The notes under the pieces: generated by a model
What the model saw: only the letters and a program-made list of their open reading frames with translations
What the model was told of the DNA's origin: nothing
Database searches by the model: none
Position numbers and translations under genes: made by a program
Assembly (NCBI GenBank): GCA_002431345.1
Contig: DJEN01000050.1
Coordinates: 30,737 to 94,736, forward strand
DNA length: 64,000 nt
Origin: Megasphaera sp. UBA5897
GTDB lineage: Bacteria; Bacillota; Negativicutes; Veillonellales; Megasphaeraceae
Direction: 5' to 3'
Shown here: one piece after another, positions 8,879 to 18,953 of the stretch
Numbering within the stretch: position 1 is the first letter of the stretch
Layout: the number at the start of each line of letters is the position of its first letter

Positions 8879-9136
8879 ATGGAAAAAGCACTCGTATTAG
8901 CATTATCAGCCTTTGGCGCTTGCTTAGGCGTTGGTTTGGCAGCTCTTGGCGCTGCAATTGGCGACGGTCATGCCGCATCTAAAATGCTGGAAGGTACAGC
9001 ACGCCAGCCGGAAATGGGCGGCAAACTGTTGGTTAATATGCTTATCTCTATCGGCTTGATTGAATCCATGCCTATTATTGCAGCTGTTATTGCGATTGTA
9101 TTGGTATTTGCCAATCCGTTTGTCAGCCTGCTTTAA
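8879..9136 (+). CDS. atpE: F-type ATP synthase subunit c
   Basis: An 85-residue hairpin protein that builds the rotor ring. Two glycine/alanine-rich helices flank the polar loop ARQPE (residues 41-45). The ion-binding glutamate is E62 in LIESMP, with S63 beside it. In helix 1, D29 (GAAIGDGHAAS) occupies the position of Gln32 of the Ilyobacter Na+-binding c subunit, giving a second carboxylate in the site. The start at ATG 8879 is set by the ribosome site taggagg and by length; an in-frame start at 8843 would add 12 residues not typical of the family. Confidence 0.96.
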   Translation: MEKALVLALSAFGACLGVGLAALGAAIGDGHAASKMLEGTARQPEMGGKLLVNMLISIGLIESMPIIAAVIAIVLVFANPFVSLL

Positions 9137-9181
9137 TTTTTATGAAATGGATTATCCATTACAGCCGGGGAGGGAAGTACA

Positions 9182-9682
9182 TTGGTTAGTTTAAATGGTA
9201 CCTTGCTGTTCCAATTCATCAACTTCTTTATCTTGGTAGCTATTTTAGCGAAATTCGCGTATAAGCCGTTGTTAAAAGTATTGGAAGAACGGCGCAATAA
9301 GATTGCCAGTGATTTGGATGAAGCTGCAAAAGCCCGTCAGGATGCAGACAAACTGAAAGCTGATTATGAAGCACAGATTCGCGATGCGCAGGCAAAAGCC
9401 CAGGCTATCGTAGATAAAGCAGTCAAACAGGCTGATAAAGAAGCGCAGGCGCAGCTTGATGCGATTCGTGCGCAAATCGCCCGGGAAAAACAAATAGCCC
9501 AGACGGAAATTGCCAATGAACGGGAAGCCGCTATCAGAGAAATGCGTAAAGAAGTAGTGACGCTGTCTATGGCTGTAGCAGAAAAACTACTCAAAAAGAA
9601 CATGGACACCGACATGAACGCAAAACTGGTTGCGGAATGTATTCATCAGCTCCAAACAAACAACCGTATAAAGGGGAACTGA
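9182..9682 (+). CDS. atpF: F-type ATP synthase subunit b
   Basis: A 166-residue stator subunit with one N-terminal membrane helix (FQFINFFILVAILAKFAYKPLL) and a long charged, alanine-rich coiled coil. The start is TTG at 9182, chosen because it follows a strong ribosome site (ggggaggg) and gives the normal N-terminus. It joins F0 to F1 through the delta subunit encoded next. Confidence 0.95.
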   Translation: MVSLNGTLLFQFINFFILVAILAKFAYKPLLKVLEERRNKIASDLDEAAKARQDADKLKADYEAQIRDAQAKAQAIVDKAVKQADKEAQAQLDAIRAQIAREKQIAQTEIANEREAAIREMRKEVVTLSMAVAEKLLKKNMDTDMNAKLVAECIHQLQTNNRIKGN

Positions 9683-9686
9683 TCGT

Positions 9687-10253
9687 ATGATACCCGAAAC
9701 AATTTACAGCAAATACAGCCAGGCAATGTTTGACATTGCCAGCGAACAAAAAAAGCTTGACGAATTTGGGACAGAACTGAAAAAAGTACGGGATACCTTT
9801 CAAGAAAATCCTGATTTTTGGAAATTTTTGAATCATCCTCTTGTACCGCCGCAGTCTAAAAAACAAACAATCAAAGAAATTTTTGCAGATGATGTATCGC
9901 CATTAGTGCGGCAGTTTATGTATGTCATGATTGACAGACGCCGTGAAGCGGCGCTGTTGCTGGCTATTGACGGGTTTATCGATTTGGCCCGCCGGGCACA
10001 GCATATCGAAGTGGCAAAAGTACACGTTGTCAAACCGTTGACAGCAGCCGAAGAAACACAGCTGCGTGCTAACTTGGAAACCATGACAGGCAAGAAGATT
10101 GAGCTGCTCTATTATATAGATCCGTCTATTATTGGCGGTATGGTCATTCAGATTGGCGATAGATTGATAGACGGCAGTCTGAAACGGCAGCTGCATGATA
10201 TGCAGCATGCATTGCTGCAGAATGATGCAATGAATGGGGTGACGGACGAATAA
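9687..10253 (+). CDS. atpH: F-type ATP synthase subunit delta
   Basis: A 188-residue protein that links the b dimer to the top of F1. It has the family's N-terminal helical domain ([12 protein letters not shown]) and C-terminal motif ([20 protein letters not shown], then LKRQLHDM). Its stop codon overlaps the atpA start. Confidence 0.94.
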   Translation: MIPETIYSKYSQAMFDIASEQKKLDEFGTELKKVRDTFQENPDFWKFLNHPLVPPQSKKQTIKEIFADDVSPLVRQFMYVMIDRRREAALLLAIDGFIDLARRAQHIEVAKVHVVKPLTAAEETQLRANLETMTGKKIELLYYIDPSIIGGMVIQIGDRLIDGSLKRQLHDMQHALLQNDAMNGVTDE

Positions 10254-11788
10254 TGAAAATGAAGCCAGAAGAAATTACGGCTATAATCAAAAAACAAATC
10301 GAAGATTATAATGTGGAAATGAATGTCGATGATGTCGGCACCGTTCTGGAAGTCGGGGACGGCATTGCCCATATTTACGGTTTGGACAAGGCCATGGCCG
10401 GGGAATTGTTGGAATTGCCCCATGGCGTCTATGGACTGGCCTTGAACTTGGAAGAAGATAATGTTGGTGCAGTATTGCTTGGCAATGACTCACTGATTAA
10501 AGAAGGCGATACGGTCCGTCGTACAGGCCGTGTTATGCGTGTGCCTGTAGGTGACAGCATTATTGGCCGTGTTGTCAATCCGCTGGGAGCGCCGATTGAC
10601 GGCAAAGGCGAAATCAAGACGACAGAATCACGTCTTGTAGAAATCAAAGCATCTGGTATTGCTGACCGTCAGCCGGTAAAAGTACCGCTGCAGACAGGTT
10701 TGAAGTCCATTGACTCCATGGTACCTATCGGACGCGGACAGCGTGAATTAATCATTGGCGACCGCGGTACCGGTAAAACGGCGATTGCGATTGATACTAT
10801 CTTAAATCAAAAAGACAGCGGCGTTATTTGTGTATACGTTGCTATCGGTCAGAAAGCATCTACTGTTGCGCGGGTTGTGCGTACACTGGAAGAACATGGC
10901 GCCATGGCCTATACGATTGTCGTAGCAGCTACTGCGTCTGACGGCGCGCCGCTGCAGTATTTGGCCCCGTATTCCGGTGTATCCATGGGCGAATATTTTA
11001 TGCATAAAGGCAAAGATGTACTGTGCGTATATGATGATTTGTCCAAACATGCGCAGGCATATCGTGCTATGAGTTTGCTTTTGCGCCGTCCGCCAGGACG
11101 TGAAGCTTATCCGGGCGATGTATTTTACTTACATTCCCGTCTGTTGGAACGTGCTGCCAAGCTTTCCGATGAATTAGGCGGCGGCTCTATTACAGCCCTG
11201 CCGATTATTGAAACCTTGGCTGGCGACTTATCTGCCTATATTCCGACTAACGTTATTTCAATTACAGACGGCCAGATTTTCTTGGAAACAGAAGCTTTTA
11301 ACTCCGGTATTCGTCCGGCTATCAACGTTGGCTTGTCTGTATCCCGTGTCGGCGGGTCCGCGCAGATTAAGGCAATGAAAAAAATTGCCGGTACACTTCG
11401 CCTGGATTTGGCGCAGTACCGTGAACTGGCAGCTTTTGCCCAGTTTGGCTCCGATCTTGATAAAAACACTAAAGCACAAATCGACAAAGGCGAACGAACC
11501 ATGCAGCTTTTGATTCAGCCGCAGTATCAGCCGATGCCGGTTGAAGATCAGGTTATGCAGATTTACTTAGCCGTTAAAAACTACCTCATGCCGGTTCAAG
11601 TTGCCGAAGTTACGCAGTTTGCTGATGGATTTATCAAATTCATGCATGCTAATTATCCGGAAGTCGGCGAAAGCATTAAGACGACGAAAGAACTCGGCAA
11701 AGATGCAGAAGCAACCCTCCAAAAAGCAATCGGAGAATATACGAAGCAATATGGCGCTTCTCATGAACTGATTAAAGAGGAGGAATAA
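10253..11788 (+). CDS. atpA: F-type ATP synthase subunit alpha
   Basis: A 511-residue non-catalytic nucleotide-binding subunit of F1. It shows the N-terminal [19 protein letters not shown], the P-loop GDRGTGKT, the signature [17 protein letters not shown] and full family length. The ATG overlaps the atpH stop, suggesting translational coupling. Confidence 0.98.
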   Translation: MKMKPEEITAIIKKQIEDYNVEMNVDDVGTVLEVGDGIAHIYGLDKAMAGELLELPHGVYGLALNLEEDNVGAVLLGNDSLIKEGDTVRRTGRVMRVPVGDSIIGRVVNPLGAPIDGKGEIKTTESRLVEIKASGIADRQPVKVPLQTGLKSIDSMVPIGRGQRELIIGDRGTGKTAIAIDTILNQKDSGVICVYVAIGQKASTVARVVRTLEEHGAMAYTIVVAATASDGAPLQYLAPYSGVSMGEYFMHKGKDVLCVYDDLSKHAQAYRAMSLLLRRPPGREAYPGDVFYLHSRLLERAAKLSDELGGGSITALPIIETLAGDLSAYIPTNVISITDGQIFLETEAFNSGIRPAINVGLSVSRVGGSAQIKAMKKIAGTLRLDLAQYRELAAFAQFGSDLDKNTKAQIDKGERTMQLLIQPQYQPMPVEDQVMQIYLAVKNYLMPVQVAEVTQFADGFIKFMHANYPEVGESIKTTKELGKDAEATLQKAIGEYTKQYGASHELIKEEE

Positions 11789-11791
11789 CCT

Positions 11792-12655
11792 ATGCCGAGT
11801 GCACGCGAAATTAACAGACGGATAAAATCCGTTACCAATACTCAGCAGATTACTAAGGCCATGAAGATGGTATCCTCCGTACGACTGCGCCGTGCACAGG
11901 ACCGGGCGTTGGCAACGGCGCCTTATACTGAAAAAATTGAAGGGATGCTGCAGCGCTTATCGGCAGCTGCAGCAGGAGATGGCATTGCGTTGTTTCAGCC
12001 GCATGATGAAGTCAAAAAAACATGTTATATCATTATAGGCTCAGATAAAGGGCTGGCTGGGGCATTTAACTCCAATGTCAACAAGGCAATGGTTGCTGTC
12101 CTCAAAGATAAGCCCCGCAATGCATCATGCCTTTTCGTTACAGGCCGTAAGCCTGCTGAATATTTAAAACATCTCCGTATTGTGCCGGACAAAAAATGGA
12201 GCGGTTTTTCTGATAAACCGCAGCTTGTCCATGCCCAGCGCATTGCCCATTTGGCGGTAGAAAAATTCCTGGCTGGTGAAGTAGATGAAGTGTATATTAT
12301 TTATACGCATTTTAAATCTGCGTTATCACAGGAAGTACAGACAGTTAAAATGCTGCCTATTACGCCAAAAGCCGAAGATAAAACGACAGGACCGAAAGAA
12401 GAATACTTGTTTGCGCCGAATCCGCAGCAGGTATTGGAATCGATTTTGCCGCAGTACTTAGATATGGTTGTATACAACAGCCTGCTCCAGTCCGCAGCGA
12501 GTGAACTCGGTGCCCGCATGACGGCTATGACGTCGGCTACGGACAACGCCGGTGAACTCATTGACAAACTTACGGTTCATTACAATAAAGTTCGTCAGGC
12601 TGGTATTACAAACGAACTGACGGAAATCGTCAGCGGTGCCAATGCCCTCCAATAA
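11792..12655 (+). CDS. atpG: F-type ATP synthase subunit gamma
   Basis: A 287-residue central rotor shaft subunit. Conserved ends are present: an N-terminal coiled coil starting AREINRRIKSVTNTQQITKA, and a C-terminal helix ending ITNELTEIVSGANAL. GSDKGLAGAFN marks the Rossmann-like core. It lies three bases after atpA behind aggagg. Confidence 0.97.
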   Translation: MPSAREINRRIKSVTNTQQITKAMKMVSSVRLRRAQDRALATAPYTEKIEGMLQRLSAAAAGDGIALFQPHDEVKKTCYIIIGSDKGLAGAFNSNVNKAMVAVLKDKPRNASCLFVTGRKPAEYLKHLRIVPDKKWSGFSDKPQLVHAQRIAHLAVEKFLAGEVDEVYIIYTHFKSALSQEVQTVKMLPITPKAEDKTTGPKEEYLFAPNPQQVLESILPQYLDMVVYNSLLQSAASELGARMTAMTSATDNAGELIDKLTVHYNKVRQAGITNELTEIVSGANALQ

Positions 12656-12679
12656 TCGCGCATTGGATTGGAAAACTAG

Positions 12680-14119
<1,440 letters not shown>

Positions 14120-14122
14120 GCT

Positions 14123-14542
14123 ATGGCAGAAAAAGGAAAGACCATCCATTTGGAAGTCATTACACCTGATGCTGCTGTACTGCAGACGGATGCAGATTTT
14201 GTTTTAGTCCGGGCATTGGACGGCGATTTGGGTATTATGCCGAACCATGCGCCGCTTATCGCATCGCTGAGTATTTCGCCGCTTTTCTATGATAAAGACG
14301 GCCGCCGCCACTGCGTTTCTGTTGCTTCCGGCTTTTTGGAAGTCAATGGCAATCAGATGACCGTTATCTCGCCGGCTGCAGAATTACCGCAGGCGATTGA
14401 TGTCAAGCGTGCCCAGTCTGCCAAAGAACGGGCTGAAAAGAGGCTGCATACGAATCATGGCGATATTGATGTAGAACGAGCCAATCTGGCTATGAAACGG
14501 GCTTTGTGCCGTTTGCATGTAGCTGAAGAATATGGAAAGTAG
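14123..14542 (+). CDS. atpC: F-type ATP synthase subunit epsilon
   Basis: A 139-residue subunit with the N-terminal beta-barrel (LEVITPDAAVLQTDADFVLVR, GDLGIMPNHAPLI) and the C-terminal two-helix regulatory domain (AKERAEKRL...ANLAMKRALCRLHVAE). It couples rotor and catalytic head and can inhibit ATP hydrolysis. It is the last gene of the operon and is followed by a terminator. Confidence 0.95.
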   Translation: MAEKGKTIHLEVITPDAAVLQTDADFVLVRALDGDLGIMPNHAPLIASLSISPLFYDKDGRRHCVSVASGFLEVNGNQMTVISPAAELPQAIDVKRAQSAKERAEKRLHTNHGDIDVERANLAMKRALCRLHVAEEYGK

Positions 14543-14561
14543 ACAGCAGTATCTACGCAAT

Positions 14562-14598
14562 AAAACAGCTTTGTCTGAACGGGCAAAGCTGTTTTTAT
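14562..14598 (+). terminator. Terminator of the ATP synthase operon
   Basis: Stem aaaacagctttg / caaagctgtttt with a 10-base loop and trailing T-run, 20 bases after atpC. Confidence 0.85.
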
Positions 14599-14610
14599 GA
14601 TGGGAGAATC

Positions 14611-14639
14611 TTCTTTTTTAGACGCATTCATGATATAAT
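14611..14639 (+). promoter_or_regulatory. Candidate promoter of the small secreted protein gene
   Basis: tgaTATAAT at 14634 is a perfect -10 with the TGN extension; ttcttt lies 17 bases upstream as a weak -35. The gene starts 39 bases downstream. Confidence 0.5.
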
Positions 14640-14677
14640 GAAGCAACAACGTAGTGAAGTAAAGGAGGGTATATACC

Positions 14678-15064
14678 GTGAAAACAAAAAAAATCATGCT
14701 GGCATTGGCAATGACATTAGTTATTTCCGCAACGGCGTTTGCGGCGAAGGATACGATGTGGCAGTATAATAAACATATTGCCATCGATATGAGTTCGGCT
14801 CAAATCACTTTTGATATGGGACGAAAAGTTCTGACCTTTAAAACCGTAGAAACAGCAGGCGATACGACGGACTACTGCAAATATGTTTACAACGTAGACG
14901 ACCAAACTATTCAGTTGAAAGAAATGGTTACGAAAACGAAAAAAAGCAAATATAAAAGCAGTTTTTATCCAGAATCGATTAAAGACGGCAATACCATTAT
15001 TAAAGGAAGAGCACGCATGGCTAATGACGTGTTGGCAAAAGTCGAAGCAAAAGCCAATAATTAA
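14678..15064 (+). CDS. Small secreted protein of unknown function
   Basis: A 128-residue protein with a clear signal peptide: KTKKIM, hydrophobic core, and likely cleavage after ATAFA (about residue 22). The mature part is about 105 residues and lysine-rich (TKTKKSKYKSSF), probably mostly beta strand. It begins near DTMWQYNKHIAIDMSS and holds a single cysteine. I do not recognise a family. It sits alone between the ATP synthase terminator and a bidirectional terminator shared with purC, with its own promoter and ribosome site (aaaggagg). In a diderm cell the product would be periplasmic or surface-located. Confidence 0.8.
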   Translation: MKTKKIMLALAMTLVISATAFAAKDTMWQYNKHIAIDMSSAQITFDMGRKVLTFKTVETAGDTTDYCKYVYNVDDQTIQLKEMVTKTKKSKYKSSFYPESIKDGNTIIKGRARMANDVLAKVEAKANN

Positions 15065-15074
15065 ATACAATACG

Positions 15075-15117
15075 AAAAGCCCGCTGACTGGTGTTTTCAT
15101 CCGTCAGCGGGCTTTTT
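15075..15117. terminator. Bidirectional terminator between the secreted protein gene and purC
   Basis: A strong GC-rich stem (aaaagcccgctgac / gtcagcgggctttt) with A-run and T-run on the two sides. Confidence 0.88.
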
Positions 15118-15152
15118 GCATATGAGGATACATACGATAGCGTATCTGTCAA

Positions 15153-16028
15153 TTATTTATCAAAAGGTTTTCCTGTGAGCATTTCATATGCTTCTTTATA
15201 TTTTTCGATTGTTTTGTCGATAACATCCTGCGGCAGGAGATAATCGCTGTCCGGATTGGCTTTGAGCCAGTCACGAACGAATTGTTTATCATAAGAAGGC
15301 TGTGATTGACCCGGTTTGTATCCTTCTAACGGCCAAAAACGGGAGCTGTCCGGTGTGAGCATTTCATCGCCCAGCACGATATTGCCTTTTTCATCCAAGC
15401 CAAATTCAAATTTGGTATCTGCAATGATAATACCGCGGGAAAGAGCGTAATCAGCGCATTTTTTGTATAAGGCAATCGTATAGTCACGGATTTTTTCCGC
15501 ATATTCTTTGCCTTTGCCTGGGAACGTTTTATCCAGGACTTTGGCACCTTCTTCAAGGGAAACGTTTTCGTCATGGTCGCCTAATTCGGCTTTGGTGCTC
15601 GGTGTAAAAATAGGTTCCGGTAATTTTTGCGATTCTACCAAACCGGCAGGCAACTGAATACCGCAGACCGTGCCATTTTCTTTATAACTTTCCCAACCGC
15701 TGCCAGTAATATACCCGCGGACGATGCATTCCATAGGAATCATGGTCAGTTTTTGACATTTCATGCTGTTGCCTATAAATTGCGGCTGTTGGAAAAATTC
15801 CGGCATATCCGAATTGTCAACAGAAATCATGTGGTTAGGAATAATATCCTTCGTCAAATCAAACCAGAATTTGGACATCTGCGTCAAAATAGTGCCTTTC
15901 TTGGTAATCTGGTTTTTCAGGATGTGGTCAAACGCTGAAATACGGTCAGTAGCAACCATAATAATGCTGTCGCCTGCATCATAAACTTCGCGGACTTTTC
16001 CTGATTTGAACGGTTTGAATTCTTTCAT
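15153..16028 (-). CDS. purC: Phosphoribosylaminoimidazole-succinocarboxamide synthase
   Basis: A 291-residue SAICAR synthetase of purine biosynthesis, joining aspartate to CAIR with ATP. Motifs: SGKVREVYDAGDSIIMVATDRISAFD (N-terminal ATP-binding), IPMECIVRGYITGSGWESY, FTPSTKAELGDHDENVS and IIADTKFEFG. It is the longer, yeast Ade1-like form rather than the roughly 237-residue E. coli type. No other pur genes are in the window. It is divergent from comEA across a 262-base gap carrying repeated motifs. Confidence 0.95.
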   Translation of the reverse strand: MKEFKPFKSGKVREVYDAGDSIIMVATDRISAFDHILKNQITKKGTILTQMSKFWFDLTKDIIPNHMISVDNSDMPEFFQQPQFIGNSMKCQKLTMIPMECIVRGYITGSGWESYKENGTVCGIQLPAGLVESQKLPEPIFTPSTKAELGDHDENVSLEEGAKVLDKTFPGKGKEYAEKIRDYTIALYKKCADYALSRGIIIADTKFEFGLDEKGNIVLGDEMLTPDSSRFWPLEGYKPGQSQPSYDKQFVRDWLKANPDSDYLLPQDVIDKTIEKYKEAYEMLTGKPFDK

Positions 16029-16106
16029 GTTCTGGCCTCCAATATATAATTATATAACGTTACCGCCTTTATCATATCACAAAATAATGGCGGTGAGAAG
16101 AAAAAA

Positions 16107-16207
16107 ATAAAATGACCGATTTTGAAAGGCGATCCACATAAAATGACTGTTTTTGCAGATATTTTCTGAGTAAAATCAGAGAAAAATGAAAATAAAATGA
16201 GAGTTTG
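16107..16207. repeat. Three direct repeats in the purC-comEA intergenic region
   Basis: ATAAAATGACCGATTTTG (16107), ATAAAATGACTGTTTTTG (16138) and ATAAAATGAGAGTTTG (16192) share an ATAAAATGA core and a TTTTG-like end. Spacings of 31 and 54 bases are close to whole helical turns, as for a cooperative operator. The binding protein, if any, is unknown. Confidence 0.45.
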
Positions 16208-16290
16208 ATTAAATCGCTTTCGGTTGGGCAGGAATACAAAAATCACATGGCGAAGCTCATAAAAAACATGTGTCATGAGGAGGCGTTGCT

Positions 16291-16830
16291 ATGAAGAAGA
16301 AATGGATGGTACTGGGAATTGCCGCATTGCTGGGCTGTTGGGGAATGCAGGATATGCTGCCGTGGGGGCAGGAGCCGGCGAAAGAAGCGGCAGTACCGGC
16401 TTTGGAGGCGCCGCAGTCGGCGTCGCGGTATGTGTATATCAGCGGTGCCGTCAAAAAGCCGGGATTATATGCCTTTGCAGACGAAGTGCGGGTCGGCGAA
16501 GCGATTCATACAGCCGGTGATTTGCTGCCGTATGCAGATGCCGGTGCCGTCAATTATGCGGATATTGTGCAGGACGGCGCGCATATTCACGTGCCGTATG
16601 ATCTAAACGGCGTTCCGGCTGGCGAAGCTGTACAGGATGGACGCATCAATATTAACGAAGCAGACGAACAAAAGCTGGCAGAACTTCCCGGTATTGGTCC
16701 GGCTATGGCTAAAAATATTACGGCGTATCGGGCAGAACACGGACCTTTTACGAGCATAGAAGAACTACAGAAAGTAAAAGGCATTGGTACAGCTAAGTTT
16801 AAGAAACTGCAGGATAAGGTGAATGTATGA
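16291..16830 (+). CDS. comEA: Competence protein ComEA (SLBB + helix-hairpin-helix)
   Basis: A 179-residue membrane-anchored DNA receptor for natural transformation. It has an N-terminal membrane anchor (residues 4-20), a short linker, an SLBB domain (VYISGAVKKPGLYAF, about residues 47-110) and a C-terminal tandem helix-hairpin-helix DNA-binding domain (INEADEQKLAELPGIGPAMA, then SIEELQKVKGIGTAKFKKL). The start follows a strong ribosome site (gaggagg). Its last codons overlap comEC by four bases. Confidence 0.93.
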   Translation: MKKKWMVLGIAALLGCWGMQDMLPWGQEPAKEAAVPALEAPQSASRYVYISGAVKKPGLYAFADEVRVGEAIHTAGDLLPYADAGAVNYADIVQDGAHIHVPYDLNGVPAGEAVQDGRININEADEQKLAELPGIGPAMAKNITAYRAEHGPFTSIEELQKVKGIGTAKFKKLQDKVNV

Positions 16831-18953
16831 CGCATTGGGGTATGGGGATTGCTTTATCCTGCTGCTTGGGCATGATGAGCGCTGTCTATGCAGGCATACT
16901 ATGGAGCGGCGGGGCTGTTGGCAGTGTGCTGTTTGGCGGCAGTGCCTTCTTGCTGCGCGCGCACAAAACGGCCTGCTGGTGTTGTTTGTTTCTGTGTTTT
17001 TTTTGTATTGGTGCCGGCCGAATGGCTTGGGAAGAAAAAGCATACGAACAACTGCCTGCGTATTTGCAGGGAGCTGATTTGGCAATGGAAGGAACTATTG
17101 CCGAAAAGGGAAATACATACGAGACGGAAAAAGGCCGGATGACACGGTATGTCGTGGCGTTGGAACAGTTTGCCTATGCCGATGACGGGATAAAGCGGCA
17201 GGGGCAGGGATATTTGTATGTTACGATGCCGACGAAAGAAATATGGCAGCCTGCAGCGCGGATTGCATTTCGAGGAACGGTACAGCCGCTTACGTATTAC
17301 CGCAACCAAGGAGCATATGACGCACGGCATCGGGATAAAGAAAAATCCATATATTTAAAAACATATATCGAGGACAGCCAGCAGGTACGGCTGCTGGCAG
17401 AGCCTGCCGGCTGGCGGCATGCACTGCAGCAGCTGCGGGAAAGATTGACCCGGGCTTTTCAGCGTATATTGTCGAGAGATAATGCGTATATACTGAGCAG
17501 TTTGCTTTTTGGCGGCCATTATGAAGATTTGCCGCCGGGGTTGATTGAAAGCTTCAGCACAACCGGCCTGATTCATATTCTTTCTGTATCGGGCTCCCAT
17601 ATTGCATTGCTGCTGACGGTAATACAGCTGGCAGGGAAGATGCTGGGCCTGCGGGAGAAAGGCTTATTTTTATTAGCTGTGTTCTTTGTCATCGGGTACA
17701 GTGCTTTGTCCGAATTTGTATCTCCTGTCATACGGGCTTCCATCATGGGCATGCTGTGTGCCTGCAGCGTCGTTGTCAAACGAGAATACACCAGCTCCCA
17801 TGCATTGGCATTGGCTGTGCTGTGTATGGTGTTGTACAGCCCGTTTTTGGTGTATGATTTGAGTTTTCGTTTATCCTGCGGCGCATCAGCCGGCATTGTC
17901 CTGCTGCAGCCGGCTATGAAACATTACTTGCGTGTATTGCCTGCGTTTCTTCGCGATAGTTTGTCTGTTTGTATTTGTGCGCAGCTGTTGCTGTTGCCGG
18001 TCCTGCTGGCTAATTTCTTTTCGCTGCCTGTGTATGCGTTGGCAGCCAATCTATTGATCGCGCCTGTACTGGATATCGTCATTGTTTTGGGACTTTTGGC
18101 AGCTGTGTTGTCTGTTTTTTGTGAAACAGCGATGGACACGGTGTTATGGTTCATTGCGCCGCTGCTGTCGCTGGCTGTCAAAGGCAATTACTTTTTGGCG
18201 TCCCTGCCGTACAGCCGGTATTGGTTGGGAGCGTTGACGTTTCCTTGGGCAGCTGCCTGGTATCTGGGGCTTGGCGCAGTTTTCTTTTGGCCGTCCCGAC
18301 GGCGGAAGTTGTTGATTTTGACAGGATTGTGGCTGCTGGGGACAGGCCTTTGGACGCAGTATCAAAAACCGGAAGCCGTCGTGTATGTATTTGATACAGG
18401 AAAGGACAAAGCAACCTGTATTCGCTATAGTGATAGTTCTGTATATCTGTGGTATAATAAGTCACAGTGGGCCAGCCCGATGCAGCCAACCAGCGTGTTG
18501 GCGCCGGCCATGCGCTGTGCAGGCATATTTGCTGTGACGGAGTGTATCGTCAGCGGCTATGAAGCAGAAAAAACGGCAGCGCAGTTGGAACACCTCTTTG
18601 TACTGCAGGCGCCATGCCGTATCCTGTCTGCCCCGGCAGAGGGCATGGCTGGAGAAAGAAAAGGCATACCGTATTATATATGCGATACAGTACCCCATAG
18701 TGGATTTTCCCGTCCGGGCTGTTTGGAAATACGCAGCCTTTCGGCTAAGCAGCCCCTAGCCTTTCCCAAACAGGCGGATGCGCTGATTATATATCGAAAT
18801 CATAAGCAGGATGAGATGTATACCGAATGGCTGGAACGGGCTGCATATGAAGGGATTCCCTGCTATTCAACCTTTCGTGACGGTCAGATTATCGGAACGT
18901 ATCGGCATGGCGCGTGGCAATTTACAACCTACGGCGGTGATAGTAACCAATGA
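16827..18953 (+). CDS. comEC: Competence DNA channel ComEC/Rec2
   Basis: A 708-residue polytopic protein forming the inner-membrane channel for single-stranded DNA uptake. It has N-terminal membrane segments, a DUF4131-like OB domain (about residues 75-190), and the competence domain with the hallmark GLIHILSVSGSHIALLL followed by many helices to about residue 510. The C-terminal region (about 516-708) lies where a metallo-beta-lactamase-like domain normally sits and starts with the usual VYVFDTGKDKATCIR strand. However, the HxHxDH metal motif is absent, so it looks degenerate or divergent. It overlaps comEA and holA by four bases each. Confidence 0.92.
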   Translation: MTHWGMGIALSCCLGMMSAVYAGILWSGGAVGSVLFGGSAFLLRAHKTACWCCLFLCFFCIGAGRMAWEEKAYEQLPAYLQGADLAMEGTIAEKGNTYETEKGRMTRYVVALEQFAYADDGIKRQGQGYLYVTMPTKEIWQPAARIAFRGTVQPLTYYRNQGAYDARHRDKEKSIYLKTYIEDSQQVRLLAEPAGWRHALQQLRERLTRAFQRILSRDNAYILSSLLFGGHYEDLPPGLIESFSTTGLIHILSVSGSHIALLLTVIQLAGKMLGLREKGLFLLAVFFVIGYSALSEFVSPVIRASIMGMLCACSVVVKREYTSSHALALAVLCMVLYSPFLVYDLSFRLSCGASAGIVLLQPAMKHYLRVLPAFLRDSLSVCICAQLLLLPVLLANFFSLPVYALAANLLIAPVLDIVIVLGLLAAVLSVFCETAMDTVLWFIAPLLSLAVKGNYFLASLPYSRYWLGALTFPWAAAWYLGLGAVFFWPSRRRKLLILTGLWLLGTGLWTQYQKPEAVVYVFDTGKDKATCIRYSDSSVYLWYNKSQWASPMQPTSVLAPAMRCAGIFAVTECIVSGYEAEKTAAQLEHLFVLQAPCRILSAPAEGMAGERKGIPYYICDTVPHSGFSRPGCLEIRSLSAKQPLAFPKQADALIIYRNHKQDEMYTEWLERAAYEGIPCYSTFRDGQIIGTYRHGAWQFTTYGGDSNQ

